From contig NZ_CP059162.1 of the NCBI RefSeq assembly GCF_013466605.1, positions 2,604,001 to 2,668,000 on the forward strand: a stretch of DNA of 64,000 nucleotides, read 5' to 3'. Positions 27,222 through 35,232 of this stretch are shown piece by piece; position 1 is the first letter of the stretch, and each line of letters starts with the position of its first letter. This DNA is from Pseudomonas chlororaphis subsp. aurantiaca (lineage in GTDB: Bacteria; Pseudomonadota; Gammaproteobacteria; Pseudomonadales; Pseudomonadaceae). The translations under genes and the position numbers were made by a program. The notes under the pieces are model-generated. The model had not been told where the DNA came from. It made no database searches and was given only the letters and a program-made list of their open reading frames with translations.

Positions 27222-27481
27222 ACGGATGTCCTTATCGGCGTGCGGATTTCAGGGGGCGCCATGGTAACCGAATTTATCGCGGGCGCCGCCATGGCCTGCC
27301 GCCGGTCTTCGGCAGCCCAGCGAACCCGGCAGGGCATGCATCGGCTGAATGATTGCCGCTCGTTGTGGTCGGACCTTGCAGGGTGCGTCGTCGGTGCCGG
27401 AGTCCCCGGCAGGCGCGCCGCCCAACCTTGAGTCCGTCGGCCACGCCGCGGGCGTCACCCCGTTGAAGGATCATCCCGACC

Positions 27482-29125
27482 ATGCTCGAACCCACCTGGA
27501 CGGCACTCAAACACCATAAGCGGGTGCATCAGATAGTCGCCGTGCTCGCGGCCTTCGGTGCCCAGGACGTGCTGCTGCGCCTGGGCCTGGGGCGCCTGCT
27601 GGGCGAGTCGCAAGCCGGTACTGAAACGCAGCCGCAGGACTCGACGCCGCAACGGGTGCGCCTGGCCCTGGAAAAACTCGGGCCGACCTTTATCAAGCTC
27701 GGGCAGATCCTCGCCAGCCGCAGCGACATCCTGCCGCCGCACTGGATCAGCGAACTGGAATCGTTGCACAGCAGCGCCGCGACCTTGCCCTGGAGCGAGC
27801 TGGAAGACCAGGTGCGCGACGACCTGGGCTGCGAGCTGGACCAGGTGTTCGCCGAGTTCGACACCGAGCCCCTGGCCGCGGCCTCCATCGCCCAGGTTTA
27901 TCGCGCGCGCCTGCTCAGCGGCGAGGCGGTGGTGGTCAAGGTGCAGCGCCCCGGCCTGCGGCGCAAGATGAGCGCCGACCTGCAACTGCTGGAAGGCGTG
28001 GCGATGCTGGTGGAAGAGAGCGCCGCCCTGGCCCATTACCAGCCGCGGCAGATGGTCCGGCAACTGGCCCGGGCCATGCTCGAAGAACTGGACTTCACCC
28101 AGGAAGGCCAGCACTGCGACACGGTGGCGGCGAATTTCGCCGAGCATCCGCAGATCGCCATTCCGCGTATCCACTGGCTGCACAGCAGCGAGCGCCTGCT
28201 GGTCCAGGAATTCCTGCCCAGCCATACACCACTGGAACGACAGGCGCTGATAGAGCAGGGGCTGGACCCGAGCCTGCTGGCGCAGCGCGGGGCCCAGGCC
28301 TTTATCAAGATGCTGCTGGAAGATGGCCTGTTCCATGGCGACCCGCACCCCGGCAACCTGCGGGCCATGGACGACAACCGCGTCGGCTTTATCGACTTCG
28401 GCATGGTCGGGCGCCTCGACGAACGCCGGCGCCTGGAGGTCATGGGCTTTATGCGAGCCATGACCGAGGGCAGTACCGAAGCGCTGGTGGCGGTGCTGAT
28501 CGACTGGAGCGGGGAGCAGGTGCGAGACCTGTCCGCCATCGAACAGGCCGCCCGGGAGTTCATGGGCCGGCACGGCGGCAAGGCGCTGAACATGAGTGCG
28601 ATGATCGAGGACTTCCTCGGCCTGATGCGCGCATACCAACTGTTGCTGCCGGCCGACCTGCTGGTGCTGTTCAAGGCGCTGATCACCGCCGATGGCGTGC
28701 TCACCCGGCTCGATCCGCAACTGGACCTGGTGGCCACCGCGCGCCCGGCGATCAGCAAGATGCTCAAGCAGCAGTTCAGCTGGAAACTGGCTCGGCGCCT
28801 GGGCCTCGACGGCCTGGAGCTGGGCCGCGGCGTGGCCGTCGAACTGCCGCAGCTGACCCGCCTGCTGATCAACCGCCTGAAACACGGGGTGGTCGACCTG
28901 CGCCTCGACATGCCAGGCGTCGAGCGCCTGGAAAAATCCCTGCGCCTGGCCTCGACCCGCTTGTCCCTGGCGCTGCTGATCAGCGCGCTGCTGATCGCCT
29001 TCGGCCCACAGCTCGCCGCGGCCGGCCCGGCCTGGCAGGGGCTGTCGGTAGTGGGCTGGCTGGCGGGAGGGGCGCCTGTGGGCGGGTTGCTGGCGTTTGT
29101 CTGGAGTTTGTTCAAGAGTTCTTGA
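27482..29125 (+). CDS. ABC1/AarF (UbiB-like) atypical kinase
   Basis: 547-aa protein of the UbiB/ADCK family of atypical protein kinase-like ATPases. Signature pieces in order: KxGQ motif in TFIKLGQILASR, the alanine-rich nucleotide loop PLAAASIAQVY, VVKVQRPG with the ATP lysine, EELDF, the catalytic GDPHPGN, and metal-binding DFGMVGR. Two hydrophobic segments lie at the C-terminus (about 490-545). This gene is not next to ubiE or ubiJ, so it is a paralogue of UbiB rather than the ubiquinone-operon copy. It is monocistronic and followed by an AT-rich insert. Confidence 0.92.
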   Translation: MLEPTWTALKHHKRVHQIVAVLAAFGAQDVLLRLGLGRLLGESQAGTETQPQDSTPQRVRLALEKLGPTFIKLGQILASRSDILPPHWISELESLHSSAATLPWSELEDQVRDDLGCELDQVFAEFDTEPLAAASIAQVYRARLLSGEAVVVKVQRPGLRRKMSADLQLLEGVAMLVEESAALAHYQPRQMVRQLARAMLEELDFTQEGQHCDTVAANFAEHPQIAIPRIHWLHSSERLLVQEFLPSHTPLERQALIEQGLDPSLLAQRGAQAFIKMLLEDGLFHGDPHPGNLRAMDDNRVGFIDFGMVGRLDERRRLEVMGFMRAMTEGSTEALVAVLIDWSGEQVRDLSAIEQAAREFMGRHGGKALNMSAMIEDFLGLMRAYQLLLPADLLVLFKALITADGVLTRLDPQLDLVATARPAISKMLKQQFSWKLARRLGLDGLELGRGVAVELPQLTRLLINRLKHGVVDLRLDMPGVERLEKSLRLASTRLSLALLISALLIAFGPQLAAAGPAWQGLSVVGWLAGGAPVGGLLAFVWSLFKSS

Positions 29126-29139
29126 GGGGGGAGCGGGGA

Positions 29140-29440
29140 TCAGGGCTTTGCCAGATTTCCCTGACATTGCTCCAGGCGGTCAATATTCGTCTGGTTTCCT
29201 TTTTGGGCATCGATGTTGCCGTTCAAGTCGAGATAGATGTCGGTACAGGGCCATGTGGTTGTAATGCTGATGCCGTGATGACGGCCCTTGTCGTTCCACC
29301 AGTCCAACTGCATGAAAAACGTTTTGTCTGGAAAGATGAAGCCGTTATCGGTGGTCCCGTCACCAGGTTGCTTCCGGCCTTTGTATATCTGGTGCTGCAC
29401 ATTCCAGATGTACTTGAGTTCTTCCTTGTCACGACATCAG
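29140..29440 (-). pseudogene. possible gene remnant in AT-rich region
   Basis: A minus-strand frame of about 86 to 97 codons (from about GTG 29400, open to a TGA near 29440) reads like protein, with segments DKTFFMQLDWWNDKGRHHG and WPCTDIYLDLNG. It has no good start or ribosome binding site. An adjacent minus-strand frame continues upstream (SSEVRAPDVV), as expected if a single frameshift broke a longer gene. I do not recognise the family. The base composition is lower in GC than the flanking genes and similar to the adhesin next door. Confidence 0.35.
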
Positions 29441-29583
29441 GTGCCCGAACTTCGCTACTGGCTGCGGCATCCACGGATGTTGGCTATGACTGTTGATCCG
29501 GGTTGCGTGGTTTTTCAGAACTGTCTTATTCGAGGAGGGAATGTTTTAACGAATAATTAGGGTTTTCATGAGGTGAAACGATT

Positions 29584-30534
29584 GTGATAGGTATATCGAA
29601 GTATCAGTTAAAACTCCATCGCTCAAGTGCTGGGTTGTTTGTTCTATGTTTGCTGGGATTGTCCAGTCAGGCATATGGTCAATGCAGCTTTCAGGGGACG
29701 AGTGGGACGATCAGTGTAAAATTCACATCGCCTAAGTCACTATCAATTCCAGCAGATACTCCGAATGGAACAAAAGTTCTTACTGTGAATGGTAGTGGTA
29801 TAGAGAGGGTATTCAAATGTGGAAATACTGATAAGCACGGGATACAGGACGTTTCGGGGGGAGTGGCAAGCAACGGCATATTACCTTTTGCAGACTCGGG
29901 TCTTGGGTATAAGCTTTCCTCCGCCGGTGGCCTCGAATCTATTTATCCTACCGACTACAATTCTTCGTATACTACTACAGTTAAGACGCCATATGTTATG
30001 GAAATCTATAAGACAGGTCCGATCAAGGAAAGCAAAATAACGGCGGGAAAATTTGCATCCTATTTGGCAGGGAACTTGACTATCTATGAGGCTAGCCTGG
30101 TCGGCGATCTTAATGTTGCCGCTGCCAGTTGTGAAGTCCGGTCAAAGAATGTCGATATGGGACGGCACCTTGTTTCCGACTTCAAGGGGCTTGGCTCAAC
30201 CTTGAAGCGCAAGGATTTTAATATTGAGTTGCTTGGCTGTGGCGCGGGAATCAAAAATATAGAATATAAGTTGGATCCGGTGAACGGGATCTTTGACCCG
30301 GAAAAAGGTATCGCGAAACTCGATGCAGGCGGTGTACCCGGGGTTGGAATACAAATTAAGCGTGGAGACAATCCAGTGCCGTTGGGACAATGGTTGACCG
30401 ACTTGTCAGCTCCAGCGGAAGGGAATAATTCCTATGGCTTCTCTGCTGCTTATTATCAAGCAGAGAAAAAGATCGATAGCAGTACAGTGGGTCGGGCCAA
30501 TCTCTCGTTGACCGTGACAGTAAATTATCTTTGA
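29584..30534 (+). CDS. fimbrial adhesin-like exported protein, AT-rich
   Basis: 316-aa exported protein. The signal peptide ends near residue 33 (SSQAYG before QCS). The N-terminal half could be a receptor-binding lectin-like domain. The C-terminal half (from about 175) looks like a chaperone-usher pilin domain: AASCEVRSKNVDMG, a second Cys in ELLGCGAGI, and the closing strand RANLSLTVTVNYL. That two-domain plan matches tip adhesins. GTG start at 29584, with GAGGTGA upstream. No chaperone, usher or major pilin gene is adjacent. Codon use and base composition are clearly AT-richer than neighbours, which suggests horizontal acquisition or a leftover from a larger fimbrial cluster. Confidence 0.82.
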   Translation: MIGISKYQLKLHRSSAGLFVLCLLGLSSQAYGQCSFQGTSGTISVKFTSPKSLSIPADTPNGTKVLTVNGSGIERVFKCGNTDKHGIQDVSGGVASNGILPFADSGLGYKLSSAGGLESIYPTDYNSSYTTTVKTPYVMEIYKTGPIKESKITAGKFASYLAGNLTIYEASLVGDLNVAAASCEVRSKNVDMGRHLVSDFKGLGSTLKRKDFNIELLGCGAGIKNIEYKLDPVNGIFDPEKGIAKLDAGGVPGVGIQIKRGDNPVPLGQWLTDLSAPAEGNNSYGFSAAYYQAEKKIDSSTVGRANLSLTVTVNYL

Positions 30535-30772
30535 TGGTTGGAAGTCAAACCAAAGATTGAGTGTTCTATAGCGCAAGTCTTGGAACAAACTAAAGACCAG
30601 ATCAGGGATTGGCACGCAACAGAAAGGCCGATCCAGATATAAGCAGCCAGCAGGAAAAAACGCCGTTTGCGGGGTTCCTCAAGAAGCCCCATGCGAGTCG
30701 CGAGAGTAAAAATTTGCTATTTTCCGCACCCTCGGTGGCCACTGGCGGCTGCCTCCAACAGAGAGTGAATAG

Positions 30773-31111
30773 ATGAGCGACCCGTTGCAGGTGATCGATA
30801 TCGAAGTGGGCGAGGGCAAGGCGGTGGTCAAGGGCGCCTTGATCACCACCCAGTACCGCGGTTTCCTGGAAGACGGCACGCCCTTCGATTCGTCCTGGGA
30901 GCGCGGCAAGCCGTTCCAGTGCGTGATCGGCACCGGGCGGGTGATCAAGGGCTGGGACCAGGGCCTGATGGGCATGCAGGTCGGCGGCAAGCGCAAGCTC
31001 TTGGTGCCGGCGCACCTGGGTTACGGCGAGCGTTCGATGGGCAAGATCCCGCCGAATTCCAACCTGGTGTTCGAGATCGAGTTGCTGGAAGTCCTGACTC
31101 GCGACGACTGA
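30773..31111 (+). CDS. FKBP-type peptidyl-prolyl isomerase
   Basis: 112-aa single-domain FKBP, which catalyses proline cis-trans isomerisation in protein folding. The core is complete: VTTQY-like first strand, LEDGTPFDSSWERGKPF, VIGTGRVIKGWDQGLMGM with the active-site Trp, and YGERSMGKIPPNSNLVFEIELLEV. There is no signal peptide and no insert-in-flap domain, so it is a cytosolic minimal FKBP rather than SlyD. ATG at 30773 with AGAGAG upstream. It precedes the metal-sensor gene by about 240 bp, which is probably a separate unit. Confidence 0.95.
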   Translation: MSDPLQVIDIEVGEGKAVVKGALITTQYRGFLEDGTPFDSSWERGKPFQCVIGTGRVIKGWDQGLMGMQVGGKRKLLVPAHLGYGERSMGKIPPNSNLVFEIELLEVLTRDD

Positions 31112-31326
31112 TTTCGCTTATTGGCCAGATCAGGACTCTGCCTGATCGGGCCGCGTTACCCGGGCCGGGCGTGGGCTCGAACAGAATCGCCACGCCCTTG
31201 CTCACTAGATCTCCCTTGAAATCGGGTTTCCGTGCTTTCGCCAGGCGGGGTCAGGCCGTGGCTGGTTGAAACGCAGCGTGCTTTGGCCTCTTGCGTCTGT
31301 TCCAGCCATCGGCCAGGATGGGTGCC

Positions 31327-31349
31327 GTATAGGTATAGGGGGTATAGGT
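31327..31349 (+). promoter_or_regulatory. probable RcnR/DmeR-type operator
   Basis: The core TATA-GGGGG-TATA is at 31334-31346, flanked by repeated GTATAG units, immediately upstream of and overlapping the ribosome binding region of the RcnR-type gene. G/C tracts flanked by AT-rich inverted repeats are the known operators of RcnR/FrmR-class repressors, so autoregulation with dmeF is likely. Confidence 0.65.
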
Positions 31350-31622
31350 ATGTCGCACACACACGCACAGAAAGACGATCTGCTCAAACGGGTCCGGCGC
31401 ATTCTTGGCCAGGTGCAGGCCGTGGAGCGGGCCCTGGAGTCCGGCGCGGAGTGCGCCAAGACCCTGCACCTGGTGGCGGCCACCCGCGGCGCGATCAACG
31501 GCCTGATGGGGGAAATCATCGAGGCCCACGCCCTGGAGCATGTGGCTCACCCCGAGCTCAGCGATGAAGAACGGGCCAAGGGCGTGAACGAACTGCTCGA
31601 AGCCATTCGCCGTTATTCCTGA
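31350..31622 (+). CDS. RcnR/FrmR-family metal-responsive repressor (DmeR-like)
   Basis: 90-aa all-helical repressor of the CsoR/RcnR/FrmR family. The residues at the E. coli RcnR nickel/cobalt positions are all present: H3, C35 (AECAKT), H60 and H64 (IIEAHALEHV). This points to Co/Ni sensing rather than Cu(I) or formaldehyde. ATG at 31350; the longer frame from 31266 has no ribosome binding site and would displace H3. The next gene, 14 bp downstream, is the DmeF-like exporter, giving the repressor-exporter pair known as dmeRF. An operator-like G-tract lies directly upstream. Confidence 0.92.
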   Translation: MSHTHAQKDDLLKRVRRILGQVQAVERALESGAECAKTLHLVAATRGAINGLMGEIIEAHALEHVAHPELSDEERAKGVNELLEAIRRYS

Positions 31623-31636
31623 CCGGAGACCACCCC

Positions 31637-32593
31637 ATGCGCCCCACCTTGCCCTCTGCAGGCTTGACCCACGACCACCACTTCCTCGGTGCCGCCCACG
31701 ATGAAAACGCCCGGCGCACGCTGTGGGTGGTGGCGCTGACCTTCGTCATGATGATCGGCGAAATCGCCGCCGGTTATCTCACCGGTTCCATGGCCTTGCT
31801 GGCCGACGGCTTCCATATGGCGACCCATGCCGGGGCCCTGGGCATCGCGGCGGCGGCCTACGGTTTCGCCTGGCGCAATGCCGACAATGCGCGCTTCAGT
31901 TTCGGCACCGGCAAGGTCGGCGACCTGGCGGGATTCGCCTCGGCGCTGATCCTCGGCCTGGTGGCCATCGGCATCGCCGGCGAGTCGTTGCTGCGGCTGT
32001 TGCAGCCGACCCAGGTGGCGTTCACCGAGGCGACCGTGATCGCCGTGGTTGGGCTGGGCGTGAACATTGTCAGCGCCGTGCTGCTTTCCGGCGGCCATGC
32101 CCATCACGGCCATGATCACGCTCATCAGCCTGCTCATGAGCATCCGCATCCGCATTCACACGGGCGCGGCCATCACCACGACAACAACCTGCGCTCGGCC
32201 TACGTCCATGTGCTGGCCGATGCCCTGACCTCGGTCCTGGCCATCGCCGCCTTGCTGGCGGGGCGTTATCTGGGATGGGTCTGGCTCGACCCGGTGATGG
32301 GTGTGGTCGGCGCGCTGGTCATCGGTCGCTGGGCCTATGGCTTGATGAAGTCCAGCGCGGCGGTGTTGCTCGATACCACGGACGAACACCTGGCCGGCGA
32401 GATTCGCCAGTCGGTGGAAGCCGCCGGCGATGCGCGCATCACCGACCTGCATGTGTGGCAGGTCGGCCCCCAGGCGCGGGCGGCGATCGTCAGTGTGGTA
32501 GCGGCTGCCGGCGTCAGCGCCGAGACCATTCGCCAACGCCTGGCACCGGTCCATGAACTGGCGCACCTCACCCTCGAATATCGCAGCCTGTAA
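31637..32593 (+). CDS. dmeF: CDF-family divalent cation exporter
   Basis: 318-aa inner-membrane cation diffusion facilitator. Six membrane segments carry the metal-site motifs MALLADGFHMATH in TM2 and HVLADALTSVLAI in TM5. A His-rich cytoplasmic loop (HAHHGHDHAHQPAHEH and following, about residues 154-182) would bind metal. A short ferredoxin-like C-terminal domain contains ITDLHVWQVGP. Placement directly behind an RcnR-type repressor with Co/Ni ligands supports cobalt/nickel export (DmeF) rather than zinc (ZitB/CzcD). It ends 2 bp from the convergent epoxide hydrolase gene. Confidence 0.92.
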   Translation: MRPTLPSAGLTHDHHFLGAAHDENARRTLWVVALTFVMMIGEIAAGYLTGSMALLADGFHMATHAGALGIAAAAYGFAWRNADNARFSFGTGKVGDLAGFASALILGLVAIGIAGESLLRLLQPTQVAFTEATVIAVVGLGVNIVSAVLLSGGHAHHGHDHAHQPAHEHPHPHSHGRGHHHDNNLRSAYVHVLADALTSVLAIAALLAGRYLGWVWLDPVMGVVGALVIGRWAYGLMKSSAAVLLDTTDEHLAGEIRQSVEAAGDARITDLHVWQVGPQARAAIVSVVAAAGVSAETIRQRLAPVHELAHLTLEYRSL

Positions 32594-32595
32594 CG

Positions 32596-33570
32596 CTAGG
32601 CCCCTGTCTGCACGGCAGGCGGGCAGGGGTAGTTTCTCCCCAGAAAATCCAGCAACCGCAGATTGACCTCTTCCGCCTTTTCGCTCTGGATCCAGTGCCC
32701 GCAATCCGCCAGCCGATGCTGTTCCAGGCGTGGCACCTCGCCGGGCATGCGCTCCAGGGTACGGGCTTCCAACTGACCCACCGGGTCGCGGTCGCCGATC
32801 ATGAACAGGGTGGGTTGGCTCACCTGGCGTTCGCCCAGGTGTTCGGTCCGCTGCCAGTTGCGCTCGAAGTTGCGGTACCAGTTCAAGGCGCCGCGAAAAC
32901 CTCGCCCCGCAAAGGTGCGCCGGTACACCGCGAAGTCCTCCGGCGTGCACCAGGCGGGCGGTGCCTGGTGCGGCGGCATGCCCTCGAACAGCAGGGCCGA
33001 CGGACTCTTTTCATCCAGCAGGCGTTCGCAGTCGTGCATGAAATGCAGCAGGCTGCGGTCGATGTCGGCGTCCAGTTCCCGCTCGGCGACGCCGGGCTCC
33101 TGGAAGTACAGGATGTAATTGAAACGCTCGGCGAACAGCTCGGCCATGATCTCCACGGCCGGGCGCTTGGGGCGGCCGGCGAAAGGCACCGACAGGGTCA
33201 CCAGGGCCTTGACCCGCTGCGGCTCCAGCAGCGCCAGGTGCCAGGCGACCACGGCGCCCCAGTCGTGACCGACGATACAGGCCTGCTCCTGGCCCAGGGC
33301 GTCCATCGCCTGCTGGATATCCGCGCATAGGGTCAGCACGTCATAGGCGGCTACATCCTCTGGGGCGCTGCTGTCGCCGTAGCCGCGCATCTGCGGGATC
33401 AGCACCCGGTAGCCGGCGGCCGTCAGCGGCGCGACCTGCCGGCGCCACGAATACCAGCACTCGGGAAAACCGTGCAGCAGCCACACCGGCGGGCCGTCCA
33501 GCGGGCCGTCGGCATGCAGGTGCAATTCGATGCCATTGAGCTTCAGGGCATGTTGGGTCATCTGGCTCAT
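32596..33570 (-). CDS. alpha/beta hydrolase, epoxide hydrolase-like
   Basis: 324-aa alpha/beta-hydrolase of the soluble epoxide hydrolase/haloalkane dehalogenase group. The oxyanion motif HGFPECWYSW is near residue 33, and the nucleophile is an aspartate in GHDWGA (D103), not serine. RGYGDS follows the oxyanion strand. A helical cap domain has tyrosines in NWYRNF, the charge-relay Asp is in GDRDPVG, and the His in CGHWIQ. The Asp nucleophile with HGFPE and cap tyrosine favours epoxide hydrolysis. ATG at 33570 has GGAGG eight to ten bases upstream. It runs in the same direction as the P450 unit but is separated from it by 91 bp. Confidence 0.9.
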   Translation of the reverse strand: MSQMTQHALKLNGIELHLHADGPLDGPPVWLLHGFPECWYSWRRQVAPLTAAGYRVLIPQMRGYGDSSAPEDVAAYDVLTLCADIQQAMDALGQEQACIVGHDWGAVVAWHLALLEPQRVKALVTLSVPFAGRPKRPAVEIMAELFAERFNYILYFQEPGVAERELDADIDRSLLHFMHDCERLLDEKSPSALLFEGMPPHQAPPAWCTPEDFAVYRRTFAGRGFRGALNWYRNFERNWQRTEHLGERQVSQPTLFMIGDRDPVGQLEARTLERMPGEVPRLEQHRLADCGHWIQSEKAEEVNLRLLDFLGRNYPCPPAVQTGA

Positions 33571-33661
33571 GAGCGTGTCCTCCGGGGTCCAGGCATGACC
33601 CTAGCAGAAGCCCGATGACCCTCTGAGCACCATTCATTGGTCGAATAGGCGCCCAGCAGTT

Positions 33662-34009
33662 TTACCCGGCATGGGCCCGGCGACTGTCCGCCGGCGCCTG
33701 GTCGCGCTGGGTCAGCCCGTAGTCGCGCGTTACTTCGGCAACCCGCAGCCGGTAGTCGGCGAACACCTGGGTCCGCCCCAGGGCCTGGGCCGTGCGATGG
33801 CGTTCCAGGGTGCGCCAGGCCTCGACCGCGTGCTCGTCGCGCCAGAACGACAGGGACAGCAGCTTGTCCGGCTCGCTCAGGCTCTGGAAGCGTTCGATGG
33901 AAATGAAGCCGTCGATCTCCTGCAGCAGCGGTTTCAACGCGGCGGCGATGTCCAGGTAACGCTGGCGATGTTCCGGGCGGGGCAGGGCTTCGAATATCAC
34001 GGCGATCAT
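33662..34009 (-). CDS. antibiotic biosynthesis monooxygenase-domain (ABM) protein
   Basis: 115-aa dimeric ferredoxin-like fold protein: MIAVIFEALPRPEHRQRYLDIAAALKP, then GFISIERFQSLSEPDKLLSLSFWRDEHAVEAWR, the usual ABM strand-helix pattern. Such proteins act as cofactor-free monooxygenases or haem-handling enzymes. Its ATG overlaps the P450 stop codon (ATGA), so the two are translationally coupled and probably act on the same molecule or metabolite. The upstream extension of the frame, which covers P450 sequence, is not coding. Confidence 0.88.
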   Translation of the reverse strand: MIAVIFEALPRPEHRQRYLDIAAALKPLLQEIDGFISIERFQSLSEPDKLLSLSFWRDEHAVEAWRTLERHRTAQALGRTQVFADYRLRVAEVTRDYGLTQRDQAPADSRRAHAG

Positions 34010-35151
34010 CAGTGCGACTCCGGCAGGGGGGTGAACAGGGGGATGCGCCCGTTGAGCGAGGGCTTGTAGGTCCAGGCGATGGGGTGGTCGAGGGTCGGTT
34101 GCGGCAGCAGCGCACCGACCACCGTGCTGGCGATGGTCAGGGCCAGGGCCTGGCCGGGGCATTGGTGGCGGCCGCTGCCAAAGCTGAAACTGCGCCGGGT
34201 TTGGCGTTCGAGCAGCAGGCGGTCCGGCTCCGGGTTCAGTTGCGGGTCGCGGTTGGCCGAGGCCAGCAGCACCAGCACCACAGCGCCCGGCTCCAGCGTC
34301 ATTCCGGCGATGCTGCAGGGGGCAGTGACGAAGCGCCGGGTGTTCTGCACCGGCGGGTCATGGCGCTGCACTTCGGCCAGCAGGTCGGCGACACGGTTGG
34401 GCGTCGCCCGCAGGTCCGCGAGCAACCGACGATCGTTCAGCAGGGCGCAGAGGCTGTTGCCGATCAGCCCGGCGCTGGCCTCTAAGGCCTGGGACAACAG
34501 ACCGATCAGGTTGGCGGTCAGGCTGTCGTGCTCCTGCCTGCCGAAGCCGTTGACGATCCGCTGCAACAGCGGGCTGACGGGGGCCTGGTCGAGCAGGACC
34601 TCGAAGTGCCGGCTCAACGCTTCGGCTGCCCGGTGGGCGGCATTCAGTTGCGCTTGATTGCTGACCGGCGACAGGCAGGCGACAAAGTCCCGGGTCAGCC
34701 CGGCAATCGCTGGCAACTGGTGCGCGGCAAAACCCAGCAGCCCGGCGACCACCGCCACCGGCAGGCGGAACTGGCAATCGTGAAGCCTGGCGGCGGTATC
34801 CCTTGGCAGGCCCAGCAGCAGGGCGGCGACCCGCTGCTGGATTTCCCCGGCATGCACCTGTTGCAGGCCCGGCTCGACCGCGGCCCGTGGGCAACGCTGG
34901 CGTTCGCCGTCGTTCATCCGCATCAGCTGGCCGAACACTGTGCCGGCGGCGCCGTCGGCTATGGCCCGGGGCACTGGCTCGTGGGCGGGACGTACCCGGC
35001 ACTCGGGATGGGCCAGCACCGCGGCCACCGCTGCGGCGCTGCTGGCCAGCCACATCCCCAGTCCGGGGTCGAAGGCCAGCCCGCCCCGGGCCCGCAGGCT
35101 GGCGTAGTAAGGGTAGGGATCGGCGTGGGTGACGGCGGTGATCGGGTCCAT
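34009..35151 (-). CDS. cytochrome P450
   Basis: 380-aa soluble bacterial P450. The haem loop FSFGSGRHQCPG supplies the thiolate at C331, and the K-helix ExxR is E260-R263. The I-helix reads EASAGLIGNS (224-233). The usual acid-threonine pair that delivers protons for oxygen activation is replaced by I230-G231, so catalysis may use peroxide or the substrate's own groups. The ATG at 35151 begins the recognisable P450 sequence; the frame upstream is the antisense of the ArsR gene. It is divergent from an ArsR-type regulator and coupled by a 4-bp overlap to the ABM protein. Substrate unknown. Confidence 0.92.
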   Translation of the reverse strand: MDPITAVTHADPYPYYASLRARGGLAFDPGLGMWLASSAAAVAAVLAHPECRVRPAHEPVPRAIADGAAGTVFGQLMRMNDGERQRCPRAAVEPGLQQVHAGEIQQRVAALLLGLPRDTAARLHDCQFRLPVAVVAGLLGFAAHQLPAIAGLTRDFVACLSPVSNQAQLNAAHRAAEALSRHFEVLLDQAPVSPLLQRIVNGFGRQEHDSLTANLIGLLSQALEASAGLIGNSLCALLNDRRLLADLRATPNRVADLLAEVQRHDPPVQNTRRFVTAPCSIAGMTLEPGAVVLVLLASANRDPQLNPEPDRLLLERQTRRSFSFGSGRHQCPGQALALTIASTVVGALLPQPTLDHPIAWTYKPSLNGRIPLFTPLPESH

Positions 35152-35232
35152 GCTGGGCGGCCTTATTCGCGGGGGAGAAGTGTTGCTACTATCGGCAACC
35201 TGCGAGAGGCACGATTCGTTCGGGAGCGAAAT

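Noticed and set aside
29122..29496. 124-codon plus-strand frame after the ABC1 kinase gene
   Set aside because: It overlaps the kinase stop and has no ribosome binding site; the minus strand of the same stretch looks more protein-like.
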